Of a stretch of 64,000 bases of DNA, positions 39,977-50,234 are shown one piece after another (position 1 is the first letter of the stretch; every line of letters begins with the position of its first letter). The position numbers and the translations under genes were made by a program. Below the pieces are notes generated by a model. That model worked only from the letters and a program-made list of their open reading frames with translations, searched no databases and was not told where the DNA came from. Where the stretch lies: NCBI RefSeq assembly GCF_002287505.1, contig NZ_CP019688.1, forward strand, positions 2,096,674 to 2,160,673, given 5' to 3'. This stretch comes from Corynebacterium glaucum. Its GTDB lineage: Bacteria > Actinomycetota > Actinomycetes > Mycobacteriales > Mycobacteriaceae.

Positions 39977-42685
39977 ATGCGCGTTCACTCCCACCGGGCC
40001 CTCAGCGCGACTTTCGCCATCGCGCTCGCAGCCGGCACCGTTTCCGTCGTCTCCCCCACCGCAGAGGCCGCTCCGGACGGCTCGAACATCATCATCAACG
40101 AGGTCTACGGAGGCGGCGGTAACAGCGGCTCCGTGTACAACAACGACTTCGTCGAGCTTTTCAACCCCACCTCTGCCCCGATCGATCTCACCGGCTGGAC
40201 CCTCAACCAGTACTCGGCCAAGGGCAACCTCGGCGGCTCCGCGCAGCTCACCGGCATCATCCCGGCCGGCGGCTACTTCCTCATCCAGGGTCAGGCCGGC
40301 AATTCCCCGTCGCAGGACCTGCCCACCCCGGATGCAGAGGGCAAGTTCAACTTCAGCGGCAGCGAGGCCATCGCAGAGCTTGTCGACGCCAACGGTCAGG
40401 TCGCCGACCTCCTCGGCTGGGGCGGAGCGCAGAAGTTCGAGACCGCGCCCGCAGCGAAGACCAAGAACAGCACCTCCGTACAGCGCGCAGTCGAGGGCGT
40501 TGACTCCGACAACAACGCCGGCGACTTCGTCGTTGCCGACCCTACCCCGATGAACTCCGGCGGCGAGCAGCCTGCACCGCAGCCGAACCCAGATCCGAAC
40601 CCAGAGCCCAACCCGGATCCCCAACCCCAACCCCAGCCGACCGGCCCGGTCACCATCGCTGAAATCCAGGGGCCCGGCGCGACTTCCCCGCTCGAGGGCC
40701 AGACGGTGACCACCCGTGGCGTGGTCACCGCCGTCTACAACGAGGGCGGTCGCAACGGCTTCTACATGCAGACCCCGGGTGCCGGCCAGACCAAGGGCAC
40801 GGGTGACGCTTCCGACGCGATCTTCGTCTACATGGGCAAGGCCGCTCCGCAGGACTACCCGGCGCGTGGTTCCTACGTTGAGGTCACCGGCGAGGTCAAT
40901 GAGTTCAATACCTCCACCCAGCTCTCCCGCGTCTCCGTCGCACTGGTCGATGAGGCATTCGATCCGGTCATCCCGGTACAGCTGGAGCGTCTTCCCGACG
41001 GCGACGAGGCACGCGAGCGCTACGAGGGCATGCTGGTCAAGCCCGGCGTGCACACCGTGACCGACAACTACAGCTTCAACACCTACGGTGAGTTCGGCGT
41101 CGTCCCGGGCACCGAGGCGCTGCGCCAGCCGACCGACATGATGGCGCCGGGTGCGGATGCATACGCCCTCGAGCAGGCACAGCGCGCGAACATTGTCTTG
41201 CTTGACGACGCTTCCACGTACAACTTCTTCCGCAACGACAAAGATGTTCCGCTGCCCTACCTGGAGACTTCGGACCAGGGCATCCGCTCCATGCGCGTCG
41301 GCGACCAGCTGGAGTTCAAGGACTCGGGCGTGATCGTGGAGTATTCCTTCGACGCATGGCGCTTCCAGCCACTGGTGCCGCTGACCGGTAAGAGCCCGGA
41401 GGAGGATCTCCCGGTGACCTGGGAGGACACGCGTGCCGCGGTACGCAGCGTTCCGAGCCAGGTCGAGGGCGCCTACTCCGTCGGCTCGTTCAACGTGCTG
41501 AACTACTTCACCACCCTCGGCGAGACCGAGTCCGGCTGCAAGGCGTACACCGACCGCTTCGGCGCCCCGATCGCGGCAAACCAGTGCTCCGTGCGCGGCG
41601 CGTTTAGCCAGCAGGCTTTCCAGGATCAGCAAGACAAGATCGTGTTGGCCATCAACGAGCTCGACGCGTCCGTCGTCGGCCTCATGGAGGTGGAAAACAC
41701 CGCGCGTACGTCGGGTGACGTGAGCCGTCGCGACGAGTCCTTGGCAAACCTGGTCGCCGAGCTGAATAAGGCTGGCGGCAACTGGGATTACGTGAAGTCC
41801 CCGGCCAAGCTGGGTACCGACGAGGACGTCATCCGCGTCGCGTTCATCTACAACAAATCCAAGGTCGAGCCGATCGGAGAGTCCGTCATTTTCGACGACC
41901 CAGCGTTCACCGGCACCGCCCGCCAGCCGCTGGCCCAGGAGTTCAAGCCGGTTGGCGGCGCCGATGATCAGAGCTTCGTGGCGATTGTGAACCACTTCAA
42001 GTCCAAGGGCTCCGCCGTGCGTGGCGACGGGGATCAGCAGGACGGCCAGGCGAACTCCGCGCAGGTGCGAGTTGCGCAGGCGCAGGCGCTGCTTGACCAC
42101 CTGGACCGCCAGAACCAGTGGGACGGCAAGCCGGCCTTCATCCTCGGCGACCTGAACTCCTACTCCCAGGAGGATTCGATCAAGGCGCTCAACGGTGGCG
42201 GCTTCGCGCTTGTAGAGCACAACGCAAAGCACAACCGCCCGGGCGCGGGTGCGGCGGCCCAGGAGTCGTCCTACACCTTTGGTAAGCACGTCGGCTCCCT
42301 CGACCACGTGCTTGCGAACGCCGCAGCCCAGGAGCTGGTGCAGGACGCCGCGGTATGGAACATCAACGCGGATGAGCCGATCGTGTTCCAGTACTCGCGA
42401 CGCAACTACCACGGTTCCGACCTGTTCCAGAACGACAACCCGTTCGCAGCATCGGACCACGACCCGGTCAAGGTCGGCTTCAACCTGAAGACCAACGGCT
42501 CCACCCCGACCACTCAGCCGCCGCTGACCACTCAGCCGACCCCCACTACCGAGCCGACTGCCCCGACCGCACCGACCGCACCGACCGCACCCAGCAGCTC
42601 GGGCAAGGTGATCAGCTTCGTGTGGGGCGTGGTCTTCTCGATCCTGGGTGTGCTTGGCACGGTCGTCTCGAGGTTCTTCCGCTAG
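39977..42685 (+). CDS. Exported ExeM/NucH-type nuclease with lamin-tail domain
   Basis: 902 residues. A signal peptide (about 1-32, ending AEA) is followed by a lamin-tail domain (about 37-165, INEVYGGGGNSG), a Pro/Asn/Asp-rich linker (about 198-222), an OB-like domain (about 226-330), and an endonuclease/exonuclease/phosphatase domain (about 500-835). Metal-binding motifs are SFNVLNYF, GLMEVENT, ILGDLNSYS and ASDHDPV. The end is a Thr/Pro linker, a membrane helix (about 878-896) and RFFR, so it is probably held at the cell surface. It likely degrades extracellular DNA to supply phosphate or nucleosides. No clear ribosome binding site. Confidence 0.88.
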   Translation: MRVHSHRALSATFAIALAAGTVSVVSPTAEAAPDGSNIIINEVYGGGGNSGSVYNNDFVELFNPTSAPIDLTGWTLNQYSAKGNLGGSAQLTGIIPAGGYFLIQGQAGNSPSQDLPTPDAEGKFNFSGSEAIAELVDANGQVADLLGWGGAQKFETAPAAKTKNSTSVQRAVEGVDSDNNAGDFVVADPTPMNSGGEQPAPQPNPDPNPEPNPDPQPQPQPTGPVTIAEIQGPGATSPLEGQTVTTRGVVTAVYNEGGRNGFYMQTPGAGQTKGTGDASDAIFVYMGKAAPQDYPARGSYVEVTGEVNEFNTSTQLSRVSVALVDEAFDPVIPVQLERLPDGDEARERYEGMLVKPGVHTVTDNYSFNTYGEFGVVPGTEALRQPTDMMAPGADAYALEQAQRANIVLLDDASTYNFFRNDKDVPLPYLETSDQGIRSMRVGDQLEFKDSGVIVEYSFDAWRFQPLVPLTGKSPEEDLPVTWEDTRAAVRSVPSQVEGAYSVGSFNVLNYFTTLGETESGCKAYTDRFGAPIAANQCSVRGAFSQQAFQDQQDKIVLAINELDASVVGLMEVENTARTSGDVSRRDESLANLVAELNKAGGNWDYVKSPAKLGTDEDVIRVAFIYNKSKVEPIGESVIFDDPAFTGTARQPLAQEFKPVGGADDQSFVAIVNHFKSKGSAVRGDGDQQDGQANSAQVRVAQAQALLDHLDRQNQWDGKPAFILGDLNSYSQEDSIKALNGGGFALVEHNAKHNRPGAGAAAQESSYTFGKHVGSLDHVLANAAAQELVQDAAVWNINADEPIVFQYSRRNYHGSDLFQNDNPFAASDHDPVKVGFNLKTNGSTPTTQPPLTTQPTPTTEPTAPTAPTAPTAPSSSGKVISFVWGVVFSILGVLGTVVSRFFR

Positions 42686-42717
42686 CCAGCCACCCCCAAG
42701 CGCCCACAAGCACGAAT

Positions 42718-42740
42718 TGAAAACCATTTTCATTAGTGCT
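42718..42740 (+). promoter_or_regulatory. Zur-type operator and promoter of znuACB
   Basis: 15-base palindrome TGAAAACCATTTTCA (42718-42732) matches the Zur box pattern with arms TGAAAA/TTTTCA. A TAGTGC -10 candidate (42735-42740) follows, so a Zur repressor bound here would block RNA polymerase. The znuA start lies 11 bases past that box. Confidence 0.75.
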
Positions 42741-42751
42741 TGAATGGGCGC

Positions 42752-43683
<932 letters not shown>

Positions 43684-43687
<4 letters not shown>

Positions 43688-44367
43688 TCGCCGAACTTCG
43701 CGACGCCGCCGTCGCACCACTCTGGGCCGGGCTCGATCTCACCATCGAGCCCGGCGAGTTCGTCGCTGTTCTCGGTCCCAACGGTGTCGGCAAATCAACC
43801 CTGTTGGGCACCATCCTTGGCTCACGCCGCCTTACCAGCGGCAGCGTGAGCGTCAACGGCCGAGTCGGCTTCATCCCGCAACAGCACATGTTTCCCGCCG
43901 ATCTTCCGGTGCGCGGCCGCGACCTGGTCGCACTCGCGGTCGAACCGCGGGCGATGAGGAGGGCGGATCAAGGGGCCGTCGATAAGCTTCTTGCTCAAGT
44001 TGGCGCGACCAGTTTCGCCGATCGTCGCGCAGGGGTGCTCTCCGGCGGGCAGCAGCAGCTCATCCGGCAGGCTCAGGCCTTCGCGCAGGATCCGGAGCTT
44101 GTGCTTGCCGACGAACCCTTGCTCTCGCTTGACCCCTCCCGCCAGCGCGAGACCGTCGAGCGCCTCGCGGCGCACCCGGCGGCGGTGGTGTGCGTGACCC
44201 ACTCGATCAACCCGGTGCTGGGTGTGGTGGATCGGGTGCTGTACATCGGGCCGGAGGGCCATGTGGTGGGCAGCGTTGATGAGGTGATGCGCTCCGAGGT
44301 GCTCAGTGAGCTCTACGGCACGCGCGTGGATGTGGTGGAGGTCGACGGCCGGATGGTGGTGCTGTAA
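43684..44367 (+). CDS. znuC: Zinc ABC transporter ATP-binding protein ZnuC
   Basis: 227 residues. Walker A GPNGVGKST, QQHMFP Q-loop, LSGGQQQLIRQAQAFAQDPELVLADEPLLSLD with an unusual Walker B ending LLSLD instead of TGNLD, H-loop VTHSIN. The start is TTG at 43684, overlapping the znuA stop. It overlaps znuB by one base. Confidence 0.9.
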
Positions 44368-45185
44368 TGCTGCATCTGTTGAGCTTGGACTTTGTGCAGG
44401 CCACGCTGATCGCTTGTGCCTTGCTGGGTGTGCTTTCCGGCGTGATGGCGCCGTTGATTGTGCTGCGGCAGATGTCGTTTTCTGTGCATGCGACCTCGGA
44501 ACTCGCGCTGATGGGCGCCTCGGCGGCGCTGCTCTTTGGGCTGAACCTTGGATTCGGTGCGGTGGCGGGAGCTGTGGTCGCGGCGATCGTGCTTGCGGCG
44601 CTGGGATTCCGCGGGCAGCAAGACTCCGCCGTCGGTGTGGTGATGAGCTTCGGCATGGGCCTTTCGGTACTGTTCATCCACCTGTATCCGGGCAATTCAA
44701 ACCGGGCGCTGGCGCTGCTCACGGGCCAGATCGCGGGGGTGTCCGAACAGAACCTGGCGATGCTCGCGGTGACGACCGTGCTGGTGGTGGCAGCGGTGGC
44801 GCTGCTGTGGCGCCCGTTGCTCTTCGCGTCTGCAGACCCGGTGATGGCGGCTGCCTCCGGGGTGCGCGTGCGCACCATGGCGGTGGTGTTCGCGGCGCTG
44901 GTGGGCGTGGCCTCGGCGCAGTCGGTGCAGATCGTCGGTGCGTTGCTGGTGATGTCGTTGCTGATCACGCCCGGCGCGGCGGCCGCTGCCATCACCGCGA
45001 ACCCGGTGCACGCGGTGTGGTGGTCAGTGCTGTTCGCCGAGGTTTCAGCGGTGGGCGGGATGCTACTCTCGCTCGCCCCCGGCGTGCCGGTTAGCGTGTT
45101 CGTTGCCTTCATCTCGTTCGGCATCTATTTGGTGTGCCGCGTGATCGGCGCGGTGCGCGGGCGCCGTATTCGAGTGCAGCGCTAA
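44367..45185 (+). CDS. znuB: Zinc ABC transporter permease ZnuB
   Basis: 272 residues, seven to eight helices of the ABC-3 family: APLIVLRQMSFSVHATSELALMGASAALLFGL near the N-terminus and LLVMSLLITPGAAAA later. The membrane part of the ZnuABC zinc importer. Its ATG overlaps the znuC stop by one base. It converges with the DUF2334 gene, whose stop abuts its own. Confidence 0.93.
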   Translation: MLHLLSLDFVQATLIACALLGVLSGVMAPLIVLRQMSFSVHATSELALMGASAALLFGLNLGFGAVAGAVVAAIVLAALGFRGQQDSAVGVVMSFGMGLSVLFIHLYPGNSNRALALLTGQIAGVSEQNLAMLAVTTVLVVAAVALLWRPLLFASADPVMAAASGVRVRTMAVVFAALVGVASAQSVQIVGALLVMSLLITPGAAAAAITANPVHAVWWSVLFAEVSAVGGMLLSLAPGVPVSVFVAFISFGIYLVCRVIGAVRGRRIRVQR

Positions 45186-45860
45186 TTAGCGGTACGCGCG
45201 GTAATCGGACGGCTTCGCTCCTGCTTCGACTGCGGCCGACGCGGCGGCGAGAAAGTCACGCCGCACCTTCTTCTGCCCCAGCTCACGGCCGGAGATCGAA
45301 AGACGGATGGTGTTGCCGCGCTCCGCTCCGCGTTCTGCGGCGCGGATGATGTTGCGGCGCCACCACTTCGCCGCACCGTAACCCTCGCCGACGGAGAGGT
45401 TGCGACACTGCACGAACTCGCCGGTCTGCAACTGGTGGATGCCGCGCGTGGACACCGCGACGTCGAAACCGAAATCAGGCAAAACCTCCAGCGTGCCCTC
45501 CGACATCTGCCACCGCGGCGGAGCGAACATCTCTAAATCGAAGCCGAGCGACTCCATCTGCCGGGTCGCACCCTTCAAGCGCAGTCGCGCCTCGTGCTCT
45601 TCCAGCGTGGCGAACTCTGCGCGCCGCCCCTGCACCGGCTGGTCGAAGCCGTTGAGCAGCAACGCCCGCTCCCCGGCCTGCTTGCGCAGCCAGGTGCGGG
45701 TCGTTTTGTCTTTCGCGAGATGCCAGCGCTTATCAATGTGCGGGGCCACCAGCAGCGACACCGGAATCGCGTCAGCATCGAGGTGGTCTACCAGCTCACG
45801 GACGCCGTCAAGGGTCTCGTCGAAAATCGATGAAACAGAGACGAGCAGGCGACCGGGCAT
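45186..45860 (-). CDS. DUF2334 (polysaccharide deacetylase-like) protein
   Basis: 224 residues. It begins with RLLVSVSSIFDETLDGVRELVDHLDADAIPVSLLVAP and shows the barrel pattern of DUF2334 proteins related to NodB-like deacetylases: LLNGFDQ, MFAPPRWQMSEGTLEVLPDFGFDV and WWRRNIIRAAER. The classical metal triad is not obvious, so activity is uncertain. It lies 5 bases downstream of the oligopeptidase gene. Confidence 0.7.
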   Translation of the reverse strand: MPGRLLVSVSSIFDETLDGVRELVDHLDADAIPVSLLVAPHIDKRWHLAKDKTTRTWLRKQAGERALLLNGFDQPVQGRRAEFATLEEHEARLRLKGATRQMESLGFDLEMFAPPRWQMSEGTLEVLPDFGFDVAVSTRGIHQLQTGEFVQCRNLSVGEGYGAAKWWRRNIIRAAERGAERGNTIRLSISGRELGQKKVRRDFLAAASAAVEAGAKPSDYRAYR

Positions 45861-45865
45861 GGGGG

Positions 45866-47989
45866 CTATTTTTCCACAGACTCGGCTGCGTCGCTGACCG
45901 CGCCGGAAGTCGCCAGCGTCCACGCGTACTCAAACGCGGTCTGCTTCCACTTCGCGTAGCGCCCGGAGACACCACCGTGACCGGCCGACATCTCCGTCTT
46001 CAACAGGAACGGCCCGCCGGTGGCCACCTCGCGCAGCTTCGCAATCCACTTCGCTGGCTCGACGTAGAGCACGCGCGTGTCGTTCAAGCTGGTCACCGCC
46101 AGGATTGCCGGGTATTCCTTCGCCTCGACGTTCTCGTACGGCGCGTACCCCGCCATGTAGTCGTAGACCTCGGCGTCGTGATACGGGTCGCCCCACTCCT
46201 CCCACTCGCCCACCGTCAGCGGCAACTCTGGCTTCAAAATGGAGGTCAGCGGGTCCACGAACGGCACGATCGCCTGGATCCCGGCAAACTTTTCGGGGGC
46301 AAGATTTGCGACGGCACCCATGAGCAACCCGCCAGCCGAGCCTCCCTCGGCCACCATGCGGTCATGGGTAGTCAGCCCCAGTTCGACGACCTTGTCAGCG
46401 CAGGCCACGAAGTCGGTGAACGTGTTCTTCTTGTGCAGCATCTTGCCGTGGTCGTACCAGGTACGCCCCATCTCGCCGCCGCCGCGCACGTGCGCGCACG
46501 CCCAGATCATCCCGCGGTCCAACAGACTCAGTCGCGCGATAGAAAAGCCCGGATCGGTCGACGCCTCGTAGGAGCCATAGCCGTACAGCAAAAGCGGCGC
46601 AGGGCCTTCGACGCCCTTTTTCCGCACCACGGAGATCGGTACCTCGGCGCCGTCGTCGGCAGTCGCCCACAGGCGGAACGCTTCGTACTCGTCTGCGTCG
46701 TAGCCGCCTTGAACCTCCTGCTCCTTGAGCAACGTGTATTGGCCGGTAGCCACCGTGTAGTCGAGCACCTGAGACGGCTGGGTAAACGAGGTGTAGCTGA
46801 TGCGCACCACCGGCGCGTCCCATTCAGGGTGGCCCACAAAGCCCGCGGTGTAGAGCTCTTCGTCAAACTCCAGCTCGTTGAACGCCCCGAAGTCGCCGCC
46901 GGTGAGATCCGACACCGCGAGCCGCGAAATGCCCTCGCGCCGGTAGCTCAAAAAAATGAAGTCGCGGTAAACGTCCGTACCTTCTACGCGCATGGTCTCC
47001 GAGTGCGGCACCACCACGTTCAGATCGCGCAGGTCCGGCAGCGCAGCACTATCCGAAGCCACCGGCGCCACACTCACCGCGAAGTTCGGCCCGCGGGTGT
47101 TGTGGGTGACCACCCAGTACTCCGCACCGCCAACCTCGGCGTACTCCGCGTGGTACTCCACGCCCGCTTCGCGCGCCCACAGCACCTCGAACTCGGCGGT
47201 GGGATCCGTCAGCGGTACAACCCGGTACTCCGAAGTCAGCGAAGACGAAGCCAAGATGTAGAGGTAGCGCTCGGCGCGATCCGCGTTCACCCCGACGGCG
47301 AACTTCTCGTCGTCCTCTTGGTACACCAGCACGTCTTCGGATTCGGCGGTGCCCACCTTGTGACGCCACACCTGGTACGGCCGCCAGGCATCGTCGACGC
47401 GCACGTAGAAAATGTAGTCTTCGCCAGCCCACGTCGCGCCGTAGAAGACGTCGGTCAGGCAATCGTCGAAAAGCGAATTGTTCTGAAGATCCTTGATGCG
47501 CAGCGTGAAGCGCTCGTCGCCCTCGGTGTCGGTGGAGTACGCGAGCAGGCGGCCGGAGGTGGAGACGCTGGAGGCGCCCATGGAGAAGAAATCGTGGCCT
47601 TCGGCGAGCTCGTTGGCGTCAAGAAGCACCTGCTCACCCGGCATTTGGTCGACGATTTCCGGCGGGGTCCACGGGTCGTCTTTCACCGGCACGCGGCAGG
47701 AGATGCCGTAACTTTTGCCCTCCTCCACACGCCCGTAGTACCACCAGTCGCCCTGGCATTGCGGCACGCTCATGTCGGTTTCCTTGATGCGCAGTTTAAT
47801 CTCGCCGTAGATCGCGTCGGTAAGACCCTCCAGGCCCGCAGTCATCTGCTGCGTGTACGCGTTTTCGGCCTCGAGGTGCGCGATTACCTCGGGGTTGTCC
47901 TTTTCCCGCAGCCACTCATAGTTGTCAGTGAACTCGCGGCCGTGAAATGTGCGGACAATCGGTCGGATCGGAGCTTTCGGGGCAGTCAT
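45866..47989 (-). CDS. ptrB: Prolyl oligopeptidase family (oligopeptidase B)
   Basis: 707 residues. An N-terminal beta-propeller (about 70-400) is followed by an alpha/beta-hydrolase (about 430-690). Nucleophile Ser in GGSAGG, preceded by HVRGGGEMGRTWYDHG, and the His near SAGHGG match peptidase S9A. The acidic pair that selects dibasic sites is plausible but not proven. Cytosolic; no signal peptide. A TAGGGT box (47998-48003) lies 8 bases before the ATG. Confidence 0.93.
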   Translation of the reverse strand: MTAPKAPIRPIVRTFHGREFTDNYEWLREKDNPEVIAHLEAENAYTQQMTAGLEGLTDAIYGEIKLRIKETDMSVPQCQGDWWYYGRVEEGKSYGISCRVPVKDDPWTPPEIVDQMPGEQVLLDANELAEGHDFFSMGASSVSTSGRLLAYSTDTEGDERFTLRIKDLQNNSLFDDCLTDVFYGATWAGEDYIFYVRVDDAWRPYQVWRHKVGTAESEDVLVYQEDDEKFAVGVNADRAERYLYILASSSLTSEYRVVPLTDPTAEFEVLWAREAGVEYHAEYAEVGGAEYWVVTHNTRGPNFAVSVAPVASDSAALPDLRDLNVVVPHSETMRVEGTDVYRDFIFLSYRREGISRLAVSDLTGGDFGAFNELEFDEELYTAGFVGHPEWDAPVVRISYTSFTQPSQVLDYTVATGQYTLLKEQEVQGGYDADEYEAFRLWATADDGAEVPISVVRKKGVEGPAPLLLYGYGSYEASTDPGFSIARLSLLDRGMIWACAHVRGGGEMGRTWYDHGKMLHKKNTFTDFVACADKVVELGLTTHDRMVAEGGSAGGLLMGAVANLAPEKFAGIQAIVPFVDPLTSILKPELPLTVGEWEEWGDPYHDAEVYDYMAGYAPYENVEAKEYPAILAVTSLNDTRVLYVEPAKWIAKLREVATGGPFLLKTEMSAGHGGVSGRYAKWKQTAFEYAWTLATSGAVSDAAESVEK

Positions 47990-48075
47990 AAGACACCACC
48001 CTACGCTGGGGCTTTTTGCTTATCGACGCTTACGTAACCCGCCCAGCGCTTTCATCCTCTGCTAAGTTTTTCCTT

Positions 48076-48798
48076 ATGTTCAAGTACGCTAAGTCCAAGA
48101 TGACCGTCGTCGCCGTCATGGCGGCAACCTCGCTCACACTCACCGCATGTGGCGAGGACAGCGAAGATACCCTGGAAGAACCGACCACCGAGGAAGCCAC
48201 CTCCGAGCAGGCCATGACCTCCGAAGCGGAGACTTCTTCCGCCGCAGCATCGAGCTCCGCCTCGAGCGCTGACGGTTCCGGCGTGGCCGCGCCGCCGGCA
48301 GACTTCTCACCGGCGAACAACGGCGACCACTTCAAGCTTGGTGAAACCGCGCAGATCAAGACCACGAACTACGACGGCGCCGAGTTCTACCTCACCGTGC
48401 GCGTTGATCCCCGCACGCCGATCACTGCCGAGGAAGTCTCGAAGAACGCCGGCGGGCAGGAAATTGAGGACCTGGGCGAAGGCGATCAGCTCTTCTGCTT
48501 CCCGGTGACCCTCACCTACGAAGGGGTTGAAGGCGACACCACCGGCGTCCCGTCACTCCTGACCAGCCCGGTCGATGCTGTTGGTAACCGCGGCGGCACC
48601 CTGTACTACGGTGGCGACGTGGCCTGCGGCGTGCACCGCGGCGACAAGATGCCGAGCCTGCTCAAGCAGCTCGAGGTGGGCAAGGAGTACAAGACCGCCG
48701 AGCTCGCCATCGATTCTCCGGGCACCGTGGTCGCTGACTCCCTGAAGGTTTCCTACGATGTCGGCGATCAGAAGCACGAAATCTACTTCGACATGTAA
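48076..48798 (+). CDS. Lipoprotein of unknown function (paralogue of 49709-50230)
   Basis: 240 residues. Lipobox LTAC (Cys25), then an acidic Ser/Glu/Ala linker (about 28-75) and a C-terminal beta-rich domain. The core QLFCFPVTLTYEG, then VACGV and LEVGKEYKTA, corresponds to [14 protein letters not shown], KVCDL and [10 protein letters not shown] in the lipoprotein after purC, so the two are diverged paralogues with two conserved cysteines. A TAAGTT box (48063-48068) lies 7 bases before the ATG. Not matched to a known family by eye. Confidence 0.75.
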   Translation: MFKYAKSKMTVVAVMAATSLTLTACGEDSEDTLEEPTTEEATSEQAMTSEAETSSAAASSSASSADGSGVAAPPADFSPANNGDHFKLGETAQIKTTNYDGAEFYLTVRVDPRTPITAEEVSKNAGGQEIEDLGEGDQLFCFPVTLTYEGVEGDTTGVPSLLTSPVDAVGNRGGTLYYGGDVACGVHRGDKMPSLLKQLEVGKEYKTAELAIDSPGTVVADSLKVSYDVGDQKHEIYFDM

Positions 48799-48801
48799 GG
48801 G

Positions 48802-49689
48802 TTAGTTCCCCACCCAGTCTGCGAAGCGCTTCCCCGAGAGGCGCTCGTAGGCTTCGATGTAGCGATCGCGCGTCGCTTCAATCACCGAGCCCGGCAACTC
48901 CGGCGGCTGGAGGCCAGATTCCGGATCCCAGTCCGCCTTCGGGCCGGTGAGCCAATTGCGCACATACTGCTTGTCAAAGCTGGGCTGCACTTTGCCTTCC
49001 TCGTAGGAATCCGCCGGCCAGTAGCGCGAGGAATCCGGCGTGAGCACCTCATCCGCCAATACCACCGTGCCGTCGGCGTCGATACCGAACTCCAGCTTCG
49101 TGTCCGCGAGGACGATCCCGCGGCTTTCCGCGTGCTCCGCCGCGCGCGTGTACACCTCGAGCGTGAGCTCGCGCAGCTTCTCCGCCAGCTCGCCGCCGAT
49201 CTCGCTCGCCATGTACTCGAACGTCACGTTCTCGTCGTGGTCGCCCTGTTCCGCCTTCGTCGCCGGGGTGAAAATCGGCTCCGGCAGCCTGGAGGCCTCG
49301 GTCAGGCCCTCCGGCAGCGCCACGCCGCAGACCTTGCCGCGGGCGTCGTATTCCTTCTTGCCCGAGCCAGTCAGGTAGCCGCGCGCCACGCACTCAAACG
49401 GCACCATGTTGAGCTTCTTCACCACCATCGCGCGCCCGAGTACCTCCTCGGGAATACGCGGGTCATCGATCGGCCCGGCCAAGTGGTTCGACACGTCGAG
49501 CAGGTCGAAGAAAAACATCGATGTCGCGGTGAGGATGCGGCCTTTATCCGGGATCGCCGGCTCAAGCGAGTAGTCGAACGCGGAGATGCGGTCGGAGGCC
49601 ACCAAGAGCAGGTGATCTGGGTCCAATTCGTAGATTTCGCGGACTTTCCCGCCGGAGATGTGCTGGTAATCAGAGAGCTCTGCTGGCAT
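48802..49689 (-). CDS. purC: SAICAR synthetase
   Basis: 295 residues. [49 protein letters not shown], and LADTKLEFG with [14 protein letters not shown] are the ATP/CAIR/Asp binding blocks. Normal length for the actinobacterial form. The ATG at 49689 is favoured by the TATACT box 7 bases upstream, although a much longer frame continues. It lies between two paralogous lipoprotein genes on the other strand. Confidence 0.96.
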   Translation of the reverse strand: MPAELSDYQHISGGKVREIYELDPDHLLLVASDRISAFDYSLEPAIPDKGRILTATSMFFFDLLDVSNHLAGPIDDPRIPEEVLGRAMVVKKLNMVPFECVARGYLTGSGKKEYDARGKVCGVALPEGLTEASRLPEPIFTPATKAEQGDHDENVTFEYMASEIGGELAEKLRELTLEVYTRAAEHAESRGIVLADTKLEFGIDADGTVVLADEVLTPDSSRYWPADSYEEGKVQPSFDKQYVRNWLTGPKADWDPESGLQPPELPGSVIEATRDRYIEAYERLSGKRFADWVGN

Positions 49690-49708
49690 GCGGGCTAGTA
49701 TATTCCCC
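49690..49708. promoter_or_regulatory. Compact divergent promoter: purC and lipoprotein
   Basis: 19 bases between start codons. Minus-strand TATACT (49697-49702) and plus-strand TAGTAT (49696-49701) overlap by five bases, and each is followed by exactly 7 bases before its ATG. Neither gene has a ribosome binding site, so both mRNAs should be leaderless. Confidence 0.65.
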
Positions 49709-50230
49709 ATGCTCAAGCGCGCGCCTGCCGTCCTCGCCGTAGCGTGCATTCTCACCGCCTGCACGTCGCCACCCAGCCCGTACTCCGGCGATGTCCCCGG
49801 GGCCCCAGACTCCACGCAGGATTTCGGCGCCAGCGCTGAGGTGGTCACCCTCGACACCGCGCACGGGGTTCCGGTTTCTTGGGAGGTCACCGTTTTCAAG
49901 CCAGTGCTTGTCGACGCCACCCCCGACTATCCCGAAGTGCACTGCTACCCTGTGACACTTACGCCCACTTTCATCGGCGACTACCCGGTGGATGTCACGG
50001 TGCAGATGCCCGAGTTCACCATGCGCAACGGCGAGCAGAAAGCGAACTTCTTCCAGCCCGGCGAGGATGCCAAAGTCTGCGATTTGAAAGACGATGAGCC
50101 GTCCGGCTACACCGGCGACCTCAAGGTCGGCAAAACGTACAACACAGCGTTCGCCTCGTGGTTCGGGCTCTACGGCGAACCCGCTACCGAGGTCGAGGTG
50201 AGCGGCACCAACACCGTCACCTGGAAGTAG
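49709..50230 (+). CDS. Lipoprotein of unknown function (paralogue of 48076-48798)
   Basis: 173 residues. Signal and lipobox LTAC (Cys18). The mature domain has [17 protein letters not shown] and [10 protein letters not shown], shared with the longer lipoprotein upstream of purC, including two Cys that could form a disulfide. Surface-exposed, role unknown. Start ATG at 49709 is set by the TAGTAT box 7 bases upstream. It is convergent with purB (stop codons 4 bases apart). Confidence 0.72.
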   Translation: MLKRAPAVLAVACILTACTSPPSPYSGDVPGAPDSTQDFGASAEVVTLDTAHGVPVSWEVTVFKPVLVDATPDYPEVHCYPVTLTPTFIGDYPVDVTVQMPEFTMRNGEQKANFFQPGEDAKVCDLKDDEPSGYTGDLKVGKTYNTAFASWFGLYGEPATEVEVSGTNTVTWK

Positions 50231-50234
50231 CGCT

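Noticed and set aside
45830..48037. 735-codon open frame antisense to the oligopeptidase
   Set aside because: No domain and opposite a clear S9 peptidase with intact active site.
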